A DNA stretch of 64,000 nt from Chromatiales bacterium (lineage in GTDB: Bacteria > Pseudomonadota > Gammaproteobacteria > UBA6429). This document shows positions 8,902 to 19,348 of this stretch, piece by piece. The notes below the pieces were generated by a model. The model saw only the letters and a list, made by a program, of their open reading frames with translations. It did not search any database and was not told the DNA's origin. Every line of letters begins with the position of its first letter. Within the stretch, counting starts at the first letter, position 1. The position numbers and the translations under genes are program-made. The stretch is from assembly GCA_027076405.1 (NCBI GenBank), contig JALTJN010000421.1, positions 66,337 through 130,336 of the forward strand, given 5' to 3'.

Positions 8902-9705
8902 TTACATAATGAATTTTTTGTAAAAGCCTTTTGCGCCTTTTGTCATAAAGTAGTAGTTTTTTATATTACGGTGTTCCAAGGTATATTGGAGCCAGCGTAC
9001 TTGCTTACCCGTTTCATCATAGATGTAGAGTGTTTTGTTTTCATCACGGGCTCTATCAAGGTATTTAAACAATTTCTTTTGATCATTCATGCTGACCCAT
9101 TTTTCAATACCAATAAAAAAACCAACTCCTGCACGCTGATACATATCACGTACATCTAACAACATAATACCGCTACGTGGAGAATAACGGGCAGACTCAT
9201 TAAATTGCTGAGGCGTTAAAAAATGTTGTTTTAATTTAGATTTTGGAATGATTTTAGACGGGTCCATCGGGTTAACACCCAGTAATACCGCATATTTAGG
9301 ATAGGTTCTCGCCCATTCAAAAATACCTGCATCATAAGCAAATACATTTTTAACACCCGCCTTAAGAGCACTTTTTGTCGCTTTGTAAGACTTGTAACAA
9401 GTACGACCATTACAATAAAAAACAATTGGTTTGGCGGTCTTTTTACGTAACGCTTTCACCATGTCAGGGAAATTTTTACTGGAAACAGGAATATTTATCG
9501 CGCCCTTAATATGAATTGTTTCAAATTCAAGTACAGAGCGAGCATCCACCACAACCACTCTATTGAGGTCACGCAATAAATCTGCTTTTTGATAAAGAGC
9601 AATTTCAGGGTATTCCGCTCGTCCGGGAAAACCTTCAGCAGAATAAGTTGTGCTTGATGAGAACAAGGCAACAAAAATGCCCAGTCCAAGAATAACGTTT
9701 TTCAT
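8902..9705 (-). CDS. Exported two-domain rhodanese-like protein
   Basis: Start ATG 9705 preceded by AAGGAT; a longer frame from 9732 lacks a ribosome site. Residues 1-23 form a signal peptide (VILGLGIFVALFSSSTTYSA), so the protein is periplasmic. The first rhodanese domain (VVVVDARSVLEFETIHIKGA) has the active-site Cys in FYCNGRTCYKS. The second (IMLLDVRDMYQRAGVGFF) keeps the fold motifs, but its active-site loop reads YDETGKQ and has no Cys, so it is probably non-catalytic. About 267 residues. A periplasmic sulfur-transfer or redox role is likely but unproven. Confidence 0.88.
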   Translation of the reverse strand: MKNVILGLGIFVALFSSSTTYSAEGFPGRAEYPEIALYQKADLLRDLNRVVVVDARSVLEFETIHIKGAINIPVSSKNFPDMVKALRKKTAKPIVFYCNGRTCYKSYKATKSALKAGVKNVFAYDAGIFEWARTYPKYAVLLGVNPMDPSKIIPKSKLKQHFLTPQQFNESARYSPRSGIMLLDVRDMYQRAGVGFFIGIEKWVSMNDQKKLFKYLDRARDENKTLYIYDETGKQVRWLQYTLEHRNIKNYYFMTKGAKGFYKKFIM

Positions 9706-9888
9706 ACAATAAATCCTTATTAAAATAGTCAACTAATTATATCTGTATTCTGCAGGTAAAATTAAGTACTTTCGAAAAATAAAAGTCACTTTACTGAAAA
9801 ATAAATATCATATTTTTCAACTGGTTATAAAAGACGCACCGCAAATATGGTTGCAATATCATGGTCTATCCAGTAACTTGAGTTTTCG

Positions 9889-10021
9889 ACCGCCGGGGGT
9901 GCCTAATATACCGCCGAGTAGGTCTTGTTGCTGTGACTTGCATGGCAATAAGGGATACCGGAGGAGGCTGAGAATTACCCATTGAACCTGACCTAGTTAA
10001 TACTTGCGTAGGAAAGGCGAG
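9889..10021 (+). promoter_or_regulatory. TPP riboswitch (thi-box)
   Basis: The conserved TPP-riboswitch core is readable: CGGGGGTGCC at the 5' side, GGCTGAGAATTACCC, then GAACCTGACCTAGTTAATAC followed by TTGCGTAGGAAAGGCG closing the stem. An extended P3 arm lies between GCC (about 9903) and GAGGAGGCTGAG. It lies upstream of thiC with about 95 nt between aptamer end and start codon, room for an expression platform hiding the AGGA ribosome site. Thiamine pyrophosphate binding should lower thiC expression. Confidence 0.95.
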
Positions 10022-10092
10022 AAGAAGCTTATCTAATCCCAGTCTTTAGTAGACAGATTAGTCCGCGGTCGTCCGAATTGATTTGAAATTGA

Positions 10093-12006
<1,914 letters not shown>

Positions 12007-12062
12007 GAGTGCCGTTAGTGACTAAAGAAGTCTAAGTAGAAACCCTGTAACTTAACTATATT

Positions 12063-12087
12063 AAAGCCCGCTCATGCGGGCTTTTTT
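12063..12087 (+). terminator. Rho-independent terminator of thiC
   Basis: AAAGCCCGC (12063-12071) pairs perfectly with GCGGGCTTT (12076-12084) around a TCAT loop and runs into a T-tract. It ends the thiC transcript. The rest of the gap to 12280 is AT-rich and shows no ORF; it should contain the promoter of the next gene. Confidence 0.92.
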
Positions 12088-12280
12088 ATTGCTTCATAAC
12101 ATATTTATTATGCTAGTATTAATTCGACCCCCACCTTAATACATGGAAGAAATAAAAATTATCATGGAGATACTCATAATCGATTCAGTATTTATATTCA
12201 CCTGATTATAAATTAAAAATATAATATAAAAACAATAATTAATAAATACTATAAAAATAAATGGATAAGGATTAATAGTA

Positions 12281-15200
12281 ATGCAAGATCCTCGAAAATT
12301 GATTGAAAAAGCCTTTTTAGAAAACAAGTCAAATAACAAACAAAACTGGGAAGTGATGAAGTTAGGTGATCTTAAAAACAAGTTATTAGAGATTACGAGT
12401 AATCAATTTGATCAGACTGCTTACGGTGCAAAAAAGTTTAATCAGTTTTTAAAATATTTTCCCGACTTGATTGAAGTGCTTGATGATGAGAATGGACTAA
12501 GAGCAAAATTCATATCGAATTGTACTCTGTCGCCTGATCCTGATGACAGTTCAAACGCTCAAGTTGAAAACTTACTTGTGACGTACCAATTAGATCGTGA
12601 TTATTTAGCGATCGGTTATTTCGAACTTGAACAAATTAAGGATCAAACTGATGTTGAAGTTGAGCAAATATTTTGCAAAGTATTGTTGAATTGGGTTTTA
12701 CCTAATCATACATCGCTTCAAATTAAATCTATAAAAGAGCTTAAGGAACATATGGATGATTTTGATGAAGGAGATCTATCGGTTGCTATTGTGCGACTAC
12801 TCTCCGAATTGAAAAAAACAGAACCTAAAAAGGCACAATTATTAAATGATATTGTATATAGGTTAGAAGATAAAATTGTAAGTATATTTAATATTGAGAA
12901 AAAAAAGAGGCAGCAAGACTTTATTAGTGGAGCAATTGCTAAGCTGAATAAAAGCGAAAGTGAACTTATACATGTTATCGATAATTTTGTGGCAACTACA
13001 ACGGGTACAGCGAAACATTCATCGATTGTATTGATAAAACAGGTGAAAAATTATAGAAAATATGCATTGCCTGGCGAACGAGTTTTTTTAACAAATGTTG
13101 ATAGTTTGTTAGGTCCTCTGTTTCGTAAGTTTTGTGAAAGTTGTGAAAATCATGATTTAGAAAAAGTTTCAGCTAGAACAGAAGAATTAGGAAAGTACTT
13201 AACAAATTTAAACAATAGTCATTCTGGAGAGGTACATAGTAATTTTTGGAAAGAGAAAGTACAGCCCATTTTTTCACAAGTAGAGCAATTACTAGAACAA
13301 GGTGTAGAAGATAGTGAAAAATATTCAACACCTGATGTTAGGGCAGTTGTTGATGATTACAAGATAGATCTTAATGATTCCAGTAAAGAACATCTTTTCC
13401 CTATAAGGATAAGAAATTTTGGGCTGGGATCAGGTCATAAGATAAAATTTAATTGTAGCTGTGATAATGTCTCACTTGTAATAACTGAACCTTCTGAGCC
13501 ATTCGATCTTCTTGCTGGCGGTGAAAGGGTAATTAAAGTTTTATTAACACTTCGAAATTCAGTTAAAAATCTAAAAATATTATTAGAATGGGAAAGCCGA
13601 GGAAGTAATAGTAAGGTTTTTACTAATCAACAAGAAATTACGATAGAACAGCAAAAATCACAACCAAATTGGAATCAACTGATAGAAAACCCACCTTATT
13701 CAACAAATCCAGTTCGGCGCAGGGATAAATTGTTTGGTCGTGATGCAATACTTGATAAGTTAATGATTAATGCATTAAGTGGTACATCAACATTTTTATG
13801 GGGGCAAAAACGAGTCGGTAAAACATCTTTGCTTCAGGTACTAGCAACTGAGCTTGAAGTAAAGCCAAATGTTAATTGTATTATTCTCCGTATGGGTGAG
13901 CTTTCATCGCTACATGAAGGTCAAATAGCACATACAATTTCTCAACGACTGTTAGGTTCATTTGTTGATGAAAAATTTTTAACGGAAGAATATTACGGGG
14001 CAGGTCTGGGACGTTTAGTCCCTATTGTTGAAAATGTTTGCAAAGAAAATCCGGATGTAAAATTATTAGTAATTATTGATGAGTTTGATGATTTAGATAA
14101 AGCATTTTATTTAGGGGAGCGAGGAAAACAATTTGTCAAAGCAATCCGCTCATTATCAGAAGTAGGACTGTGTTTTTTCTTTGTTGGTAGTGAAAGAATG
14201 AATTCAATTTATGAAAGTCATGCAACAGATCTAAATAAGTGGCTGAATCAATCTTTAGATCACATTGATACAAATGAAGATTGTGCAAAGTTAATAGAAA
14301 CACCAGTGGAAGGCGCTATTGAATTCGAGGCGAAGGCAGTACGGTCAATAAGTGATTATTGTAAAGGGAATCCGTTTTACATACATATATTTTGTAATTC
14401 AATTTTTATGAGATGTTTACAAGACCGCCGAACATTTGTATCTGAAAGTGATGTTGATGATATAAGAAAATCAATGCTTCAAATGCTAGGGAGAACTAAT
14501 TTTGCTCATTTTTGGGAAGATAATCCTGAGTTGGACCCGGTTGAAAAAAGTGCGCAGGCAGCAAAAAATTGTTTGTATCTAACTTGCTTATCACGATTAG
14601 GTGGTAATTGTGAAACGATCGAAGATATACTATCGGCGCAAAATTCTTTAAATTTAGATTCTAATCAACTCTTAGAGCGACGTGTGTTGCAAAAAACAGA
14701 GACACTTTTAGTTCATCGAAAAGTAATTGATAAAGGTGCTAATGATGAAATTTCAATTCACTTACCAATTCTAAAAGACTGGTTGCAAATAAATAGTGAC
14801 ACTGAATTAATGCCTATTTGGTTAAATTACTGTGAGAAAATACAGAATAATAATACTGAAAGCCCAACTATAGTAGAGAATGATATTGATGACCATTCTC
14901 CTTTCTCTATTCCAGAAGACAAATTATTGTCTGTTACAGAAAATCTAATATATCTGGGTAAACAAAAAGATGTTGCTGAAGTTAGAAGCTGGCTTCGTCA
15001 ATTTGATGATGAAAATCGGATATATGTTGCTTTCAAATTGCTAACGCAACTAAGTCAAAAAGGATTTGTTTCAAATGGTTCATACCTTAATTCGTTGGAT
15101 AAATCTGTGGAAGTAATAAATAAGCTTCGACTTGAGATAGGCAATGGTGCATGGAATATATTTCGTCGCAAAAAAGATAATTTATGTATCACATATGTTG

Positions 15201-15781
15201 ATTCTGATGTGAAGAGTGGTGCAAGTGTTGCCAGGGAATTGAGTAAACGAATTAGCCCCGGTAAATGTGATCAGATTACAAAAGTTCAGTCTTGGATATC
15301 TTCTCATATTGATAGTGACGCTATTTTGATTATTGTTGATGATTTTTCAGGGACTGGAGATACCATTGTAAAAGGTTTGAATAAAGTTTGGGAAACGGAT
15401 GATGAGCTTATAAGTAAATTAGCATCAGAAGGTAGGGTTGTACTTGTATTACAATCAGCACTTCCATCAGCAGTTGAACGAATAAAAGCTGATTATCCAA
15501 GTTTAAAATTACGTACGATAAATGTATTTGATGATAGCGTATTAGCGTTTGAACAATCTAATGATATTTTTTCAGATGTCACTGAATTGAATTTTGCAAA
15601 AGAAGTGATATTGCAAATTGGTAGGCAGCTTACTTCTCAAGCCCCACAAGGTTATGGAGATATGGCTGCATTAATTTGTTTTCATAATACAATTCCAAAT
15701 AATACACTCCCGATATTTTGGAGTAATGGAAAAGTAAATGGAATACCATGGAAACCGCTGTTCCCTCGAGTTTCATTCTGA
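12281..15781 (+). CDS. LOTUS-like / STAND ATPase / phosphoribosyltransferase-like fusion (putative defence protein)
   Basis: 1166 residues, start ATG preceded by AAGGATTAATAGTA. Regions read from sequence: residues about 23-80 resemble an OST-HTH/LOTUS winged helix (MKLGDLKNKLLEI, FDQTAYGAKKFNQFLKYFPD); 90-340 helical, charged; 350-455 beta-rich; 484-870 a STAND/AAA-type NTPase with lead-in LFGRD (484-488), Walker A GQKRVGKT (508-515) and Walker B LLVIIDEFDD (Asp600-Glu601), then a winged-helix-like stretch; about 920-1166 a phosphoribosyltransferase-like domain with PRPP-loop IIVDDFSGTGDT (Asp1020-Asp1027) and C-terminal NTLPIFWSNGK and PLFPR. Such PRTase domains occur as effector or sensor parts in prokaryotic conflict systems. 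Function is inferred; no known named system is asserted. Confidence 0.8.
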   Translation: MQDPRKLIEKAFLENKSNNKQNWEVMKLGDLKNKLLEITSNQFDQTAYGAKKFNQFLKYFPDLIEVLDDENGLRAKFISNCTLSPDPDDSSNAQVENLLVTYQLDRDYLAIGYFELEQIKDQTDVEVEQIFCKVLLNWVLPNHTSLQIKSIKELKEHMDDFDEGDLSVAIVRLLSELKKTEPKKAQLLNDIVYRLEDKIVSIFNIEKKKRQQDFISGAIAKLNKSESELIHVIDNFVATTTGTAKHSSIVLIKQVKNYRKYALPGERVFLTNVDSLLGPLFRKFCESCENHDLEKVSARTEELGKYLTNLNNSHSGEVHSNFWKEKVQPIFSQVEQLLEQGVEDSEKYSTPDVRAVVDDYKIDLNDSSKEHLFPIRIRNFGLGSGHKIKFNCSCDNVSLVITEPSEPFDLLAGGERVIKVLLTLRNSVKNLKILLEWESRGSNSKVFTNQQEITIEQQKSQPNWNQLIENPPYSTNPVRRRDKLFGRDAILDKLMINALSGTSTFLWGQKRVGKTSLLQVLATELEVKPNVNCIILRMGELSSLHEGQIAHTISQRLLGSFVDEKFLTEEYYGAGLGRLVPIVENVCKENPDVKLLVIIDEFDDLDKAFYLGERGKQFVKAIRSLSEVGLCFFFVGSERMNSIYESHATDLNKWLNQSLDHIDTNEDCAKLIETPVEGAIEFEAKAVRSISDYCKGNPFYIHIFCNSIFMRCLQDRRTFVSESDVDDIRKSMLQMLGRTNFAHFWEDNPELDPVEKSAQAAKNCLYLTCLSRLGGNCETIEDILSAQNSLNLDSNQLLERRVLQKTETLLVHRKVIDKGANDEISIHLPILKDWLQINSDTELMPIWLNYCEKIQNNNTESPTIVENDIDDHSPFSIPEDKLLSVTENLIYLGKQKDVAEVRSWLRQFDDENRIYVAFKLLTQLSQKGFVSNGSYLNSLDKSVEVINKLRLEIGNGAWNIFRRKKDNLCITYVDSDVKSGASVARELSKRISPGKCDQITKVQSWISSHIDSDAILIIVDDFSGTGDTIVKGLNKVWETDDELISKLASEGRVVLVLQSALPSAVERIKADYPSLKLRTINVFDDSVLAFEQSNDIFSDVTELNFAKEVILQIGRQLTSQAPQGYGDMAALICFHNTIPNNTLPIFWSNGKVNGIPWKPLFPRVSF

Positions 15782-15881
15782 GGTTAAAATAATTACTCAT
15801 GAAAATAAATTGGTTCAAAGAACTTAGGAATTCCTTCTATTTTCATCATGTACTCATGGGCGTATAGTTAGTATTCACATT

Positions 15882-16610
15882 ATGAGTAATAAAGAGCAAC
15901 AGTTAAGATACAAAGGGTTTCGATGCGCATCTTGTGGTATGTCAGTTGATGAAATGGTTTCTAGGTTTGGAACATTTAAGCGTATGACTGAGTTTCATCA
16001 TATTAATCCTGAGACAAAATCAAAGAACTATAAAAATATTATTAGACAATCTATTTCATCTAAACAACTTGATGAGCTAGATAAATGTGTCCTTCTTTGT
16101 AGGCAATGTCATGGAATAGTTCACGCTCAGAATATAAACGGTCATGTTGAATTAAATCTTACATTACATAAAAGACTTGTGAAGCAGAAATTTGAAGGTC
16201 AATTTGTATTTGATATGGTTGACAAAAAGCTTAAATTCTTAACTGATAAACGAATACTTTTATTTCCATATTCAATAATTCTAGGTCAAGGAGAAGAGGT
16301 TGTATATTTCGGGATGGAGTTAGATGATGGAAAGTTTTTTTCTCGCATTCTAAAGAATATTAAAGAGTATGGAACAATCGTGGTACTTAATACAAATACG
16401 CGTGAAATATTAATGAAGGCCACAGTACTGGATAATGACAATATTGAGTTAAAACAAAATATTAAGTTTCCATTTTTCAATTATGATCTAACAGATAAAA
16501 GTGATAGTGGTACCTATTTATGGATAAGAAATGGAATGTTAATGAAAAAAAGTGGTGAAATTTCTACTAAAGGAATTATTACATGCAATATCCGTCTGCT
16601 AGATAAATAA
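15882..16610 (+). CDS. HNH endonuclease domain protein
   Basis: 242 residues. The N-terminal third is a zinc-stabilised HNH nuclease: Cys15 and Cys18 (CASC), the EFHHINPETKSKN core with His39-His40, and Cys73, Cys76, His77, His81 (LLCRQCHGIVH). The C-terminal two thirds, about residues 90-242, are predicted beta-rich and not recognised (FPYSIILGQGEEVVYFGMEL and similar); they may bind target or partner. The gene lies 100 bp after the large ATPase and 71 bp before the PD-(D/E)XK gene, same strand, with similar AT-rich base use, so all three are likely one cassette. No clear Shine-Dalgarno is visible before the ATG. Confidence 0.82.
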   Translation: MSNKEQQLRYKGFRCASCGMSVDEMVSRFGTFKRMTEFHHINPETKSKNYKNIIRQSISSKQLDELDKCVLLCRQCHGIVHAQNINGHVELNLTLHKRLVKQKFEGQFVFDMVDKKLKFLTDKRILLFPYSIILGQGEEVVYFGMELDDGKFFSRILKNIKEYGTIVVLNTNTREILMKATVLDNDNIELKQNIKFPFFNYDLTDKSDSGTYLWIRNGMLMKKSGEISTKGIITCNIRLLDK

Positions 16611-16681
16611 ATGGGTTAGAGATAAATTGTTACTTATTATAAATTTTGTTTTCTTTAACTAATAATTTTTATTAAATCTTT

Positions 16682-17788
16682 ATGTCAAATATTCCTGAAA
16701 AACTATGGCCTGATAAATGGTGGATGAAAGATAAATGGAGAAAATTTTTTCCGAAAATAAGTGATGATGAATATAAGTCTAGCTTTCATTTACTTGAGGA
16801 AATATTTGACGAAGACTGGTACAAATTATTAGGTAAGCAGTCATACCACCACCCACTAGTGAAAAATATACTAATGCGTGAATCAGCCTATGATGTTGAT
16901 TCGATGTTGTATCTCGCACAACTTATTAATACTCTTAAAGATACAATTGGCTTTGGTCGAGTTTTAGAAGATTATAAAGTCATAAGTAGGGCATACAGCG
17001 CACACCAAGAAATGGTTTTATGTTCAGGTCTAAAGTCACAGTATTACACGGTTGATTTTATACCACCAAAACCTAAAAAAGGACCTACGCCAGATATTAT
17101 CTGTTCAAAGAATGGAAAAGAGTTCGTTGTTGAATGTAAGTATATCAACGAAGTTGAAAAGGAAAATTGGTTTGATAACTATAGATTGCATTATGGAAGA
17201 ATATTAAACGAAGTCCCCACCGGTGATTTGGCTTTGTTGTTTATAAATCATATAGGTGAGATTGATATTACAAGATATATAAATGAGGATGGTAGTTTGT
17301 TATCCCCATATTTGGCTGCTCTTATTAATACCTTTCCAATAGCTAATGAAATTTATAGACATTATTATTCATTCGGTAAACCTTTTATATCCGAAATTGA
17401 AGGGGTTGGTATAGTAGGACTCATACCTACTACTAAAACATTCTTTAGTAGTGTTGGATTACCAGAAAACGATTCTAGACATCTTATTCGCCGATTATTT
17501 GGCAATGGCGTTAAGAAAGCTGTAAGGCAAATTAATGCATCGGGGTTGCCTGGTATTGCTGTTATATTTCAAGCATACCCACCAGATCGTTTATATATGC
17601 AAAGAAAATTTAATGAGCTAGTCAATGACTCACCAGATAAATATGATAATTTGATTGGTGTTCTTGTTTTACAGGCTCAGAACATATTGAAATACATTCA
17701 TCCTAACTGGATTGAAAATAAAAATTGTAAATATTCACTTCATGAATTTGATTTAGATGATGCATTTAAACAGCTATTTGATATATGA
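16682..17788 (+). CDS. PD-(D/E)XK nuclease-like protein
   Basis: 368 residues, family not recognised by name. The key observation is GPTPDIICSKNGKEFVVEC followed by KY: Asp138, Glu151 and Lys153 make the D-Xn-EXK active site of restriction-like (PD-(D/E)XK) nucleases, preceded by a typical helix with SAHQEMVLCSGL and hydrophobic strands. The N-terminal 80 residues are Trp-rich (KLWPDKWWMKDKWRKFF). The C-terminal half includes VKKAVRQINASGLPGIAVIFQA. It could cleave nucleic acid or be a degenerate, binding-only fold. Last gene of the putative defence cassette; no Shine-Dalgarno is evident. Confidence 0.7.
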   Translation: MSNIPEKLWPDKWWMKDKWRKFFPKISDDEYKSSFHLLEEIFDEDWYKLLGKQSYHHPLVKNILMRESAYDVDSMLYLAQLINTLKDTIGFGRVLEDYKVISRAYSAHQEMVLCSGLKSQYYTVDFIPPKPKKGPTPDIICSKNGKEFVVECKYINEVEKENWFDNYRLHYGRILNEVPTGDLALLFINHIGEIDITRYINEDGSLLSPYLAALINTFPIANEIYRHYYSFGKPFISEIEGVGIVGLIPTTKTFFSSVGLPENDSRHLIRRLFGNGVKKAVRQINASGLPGIAVIFQAYPPDRLYMQRKFNELVNDSPDKYDNLIGVLVLQAQNILKYIHPNWIENKNCKYSLHEFDLDDAFKQLFDI

Positions 17789-17791
17789 ATA

Positions 17792-17822
17792 ATAAGAAAA
17801 TAAGAAAATAAGAAAATAAGAA
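17792..17822. repeat. 8-bp tandem repeat
   Basis: About four copies of ATAAGAAA directly after the stop codon of the nuclease-like gene. It is a simple A-rich repeat, likely slippage-prone; no function can be assigned. Confidence 0.7.
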
Positions 17823-17906
17823 TTGAGATAGAAGATAGTCATGAGTTTGTTGTGATTATACGAGGATTCGAGTCATATAGGTGATGTTAAATTATCTAGT
17901 AAAGTG

Positions 17907-18125
17907 GGGTCAGAACACAGTTTCTTCTAATATAGTTTTCTAATTCGTATTTAATATTCACAGGGAGGTGCGCTATATAACCTCTTCGAGTTTCGTTCAG
18001 CATGACCTTAACGTATGCTATGCGTTCTGGCCTTTATGTCACGTAAACCTAGATTTAATCTTGTTGGTGTTCCTCAACATGTTATACAGCGGGGTAATAA
18101 TCGAGAGAAAACTGTGTTCTGACCC
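17907..18125. mobile_element. Non-autonomous REP/RAYT-derived element with perfect 17-bp terminal repeats
   Basis: GGGTCAGAACACAGTTT at 17907-17923 is exactly repeated in inverted orientation at 18109-18125. Inside are a palindromic 69-bp REP-like core (17964-18032) with GAGGT...ACCTC and AACGTATGC...GCGTT arms, and the start of a REP-associated tyrosine transposase gene. A diverged copy of the core lies at 20549. The element marks the right edge of the defence cassette and sits just before the endonuclease/exonuclease/phosphatase gene, whose start it may have removed. Confidence 0.75.
18036..18122 (+). pseudogene. N-terminal remnant of REP-associated tyrosine (Y1) transposase
   Basis: The 28 codons read MSRKPRFNLVGVPQHVIQRG, followed by NNRE, and then run into the terminal repeat and a TGA. 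This is the conserved start of RAYT/IS200-like Y1_Tnp proteins; the catalytic HUH and Tyr parts are missing. It therefore identifies the transposase family that once mobilised this element and cannot encode an active enzyme. Confidence 0.75.
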
Positions 18126-18181
18126 TATTTGTTTAGCTTTCAGAAACATTGAGGTATAATTAGCCGCCAATTTTTACTTGA

Positions 18182-18385
18182 GATATCATCATCAATTCCA
18201 AAGATAATAAAGAAATAAATCAGATACCTGCACCTGTAGCCTCATCAAATTCTGCTGAATCAGTAGCAAATACACAGTTTAAAATTGCTACTTTCAATTT
18301 ATTTAACTACCTTGAGCCACCCTATGCTTACTATGATTTTGATCGTATTTATAGTGCTGAGCAATGGCAGAAAAAACAACGCTGG
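18182..18385 (+). other. In-frame 5' extension of the endonuclease/exonuclease/phosphatase gene, without ATG/GTG/TTG start
   Basis: The frame of the next gene is open upstream to the TGA at 18179-18181. Residues coded from 18278 on (FKIATFNLFNYLEPPYAYYD) are the conserved first strand of the EEP fold, including the metal-site Asn of TFNLFN, so this stretch belongs to the protein. It contains no ATG, GTG or TTG before 18386. A TATAAT at 18153 followed by TAGCCGCC could drive transcription. Either a rare start such as ATC/ATT is used, or the start codon was lost when the upstream element inserted. Confidence 0.7.
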
Positions 18386-19348
18386 GTGACTGAATACTTG
18401 CGTGAATATCAGCCTGATATTATTGGGTTTCAAGAGGTTTTTAGTACTGAATCATTAAAAGAGTTGGTTGCCTCGCTAGGTTATGGTTATTTTGAAGTGG
18501 TTGATCAGCCTGAAGTGATTGATGATTTTATTTATACGCAGCCTGTTGTCGCCATTGCATCTCGTTTTCCTATCGTTGATATTAATTCGGTCAAACCAAA
18601 CGCTGAACTCGCACAAACATTAGGGTTGACTGATGACTTCTCTTTTAGTCGAAAAGTATTAAGGGCAACTATTGACGTTCCGCATGCGGGCAACTGCGAT
18701 TTTTATGTTGCGCACTTTAAATCGAAACGTCCAATGATTGAAATTGATGAGCAAGATACAAATCGATCGGCAGAGCAAACGATTATTGAAAGCTTAAAAG
18801 CTGATGTGGCTGGTGGTTGGGGGTCAACCATACGGCGGGGAAGTGAAGCTACGTTGTTAATGATTGATATGATTGAGCGGCGTGAGATTACTGGTTACCC
18901 CATGGTATTAATGGGTGATTTTAATAATACCTTGGCTGATGGTGTGTTAAGCCATTTACTGACAAGCACCTTACGTTTTGTTTCTGATATTGACAGCGAG
19001 GCCTATCTTGCTAAGTATTGTTTAAACGATGTCTGGGATTTGTTTCAGCTGGCTCAATCTAATGAAGCCAATGAAATATATGACGCAAATGAAGTTGATG
19101 ACAGAGCTTTAGAAATAAATCAAAATGAAAAAGTAGTGCGTACCCCAACACATTATTATGGCGGTAGTGGCTCGGTACTCGATTACATTTTATTGTCATG
19201 TGAATTTGATGCCAGTTATCACGACAGTCTTTTTGAGGTCAGCGCTTATCATACATACAATCGGCATTTAATTAATTCTATTTTCGATCGTGATGGCGAA
19301 AGTACAGATCATGGCATTGTGTTAGCTACATTAACCTTAAGATCATGA
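18386..19348 (+). CDS. Endonuclease/exonuclease/phosphatase (EEP) family protein
   Basis: 320 residues from a GTG, but the fold clearly starts earlier (see the upstream extension). Seen: IIGFQEVFS with the catalytic Glu, FYVAHFKSKRP, the VLMGDFNNTLADG Asp/Asn site, SVLDYILLS and STDHGIVLATL with the terminal Asp-His pair. EEP proteins hydrolyse phosphodiesters or phosphomonoesters (DNA repair nucleases, sphingomyelinase-like enzymes, inositol phosphatases); the substrate here is unknown. No signal peptide is seen. It is flanked by two copies of a REP-like element and may have lost its normal start codon. Confidence 0.8.
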   Translation: MTEYLREYQPDIIGFQEVFSTESLKELVASLGYGYFEVVDQPEVIDDFIYTQPVVAIASRFPIVDINSVKPNAELAQTLGLTDDFSFSRKVLRATIDVPHAGNCDFYVAHFKSKRPMIEIDEQDTNRSAEQTIIESLKADVAGGWGSTIRRGSEATLLMIDMIERREITGYPMVLMGDFNNTLADGVLSHLLTSTLRFVSDIDSEAYLAKYCLNDVWDLFQLAQSNEANEIYDANEVDDRALEINQNEKVVRTPTHYYGGSGSVLDYILLSCEFDASYHDSLFEVSAYHTYNRHLINSIFDRDGESTDHGIVLATLTLRS

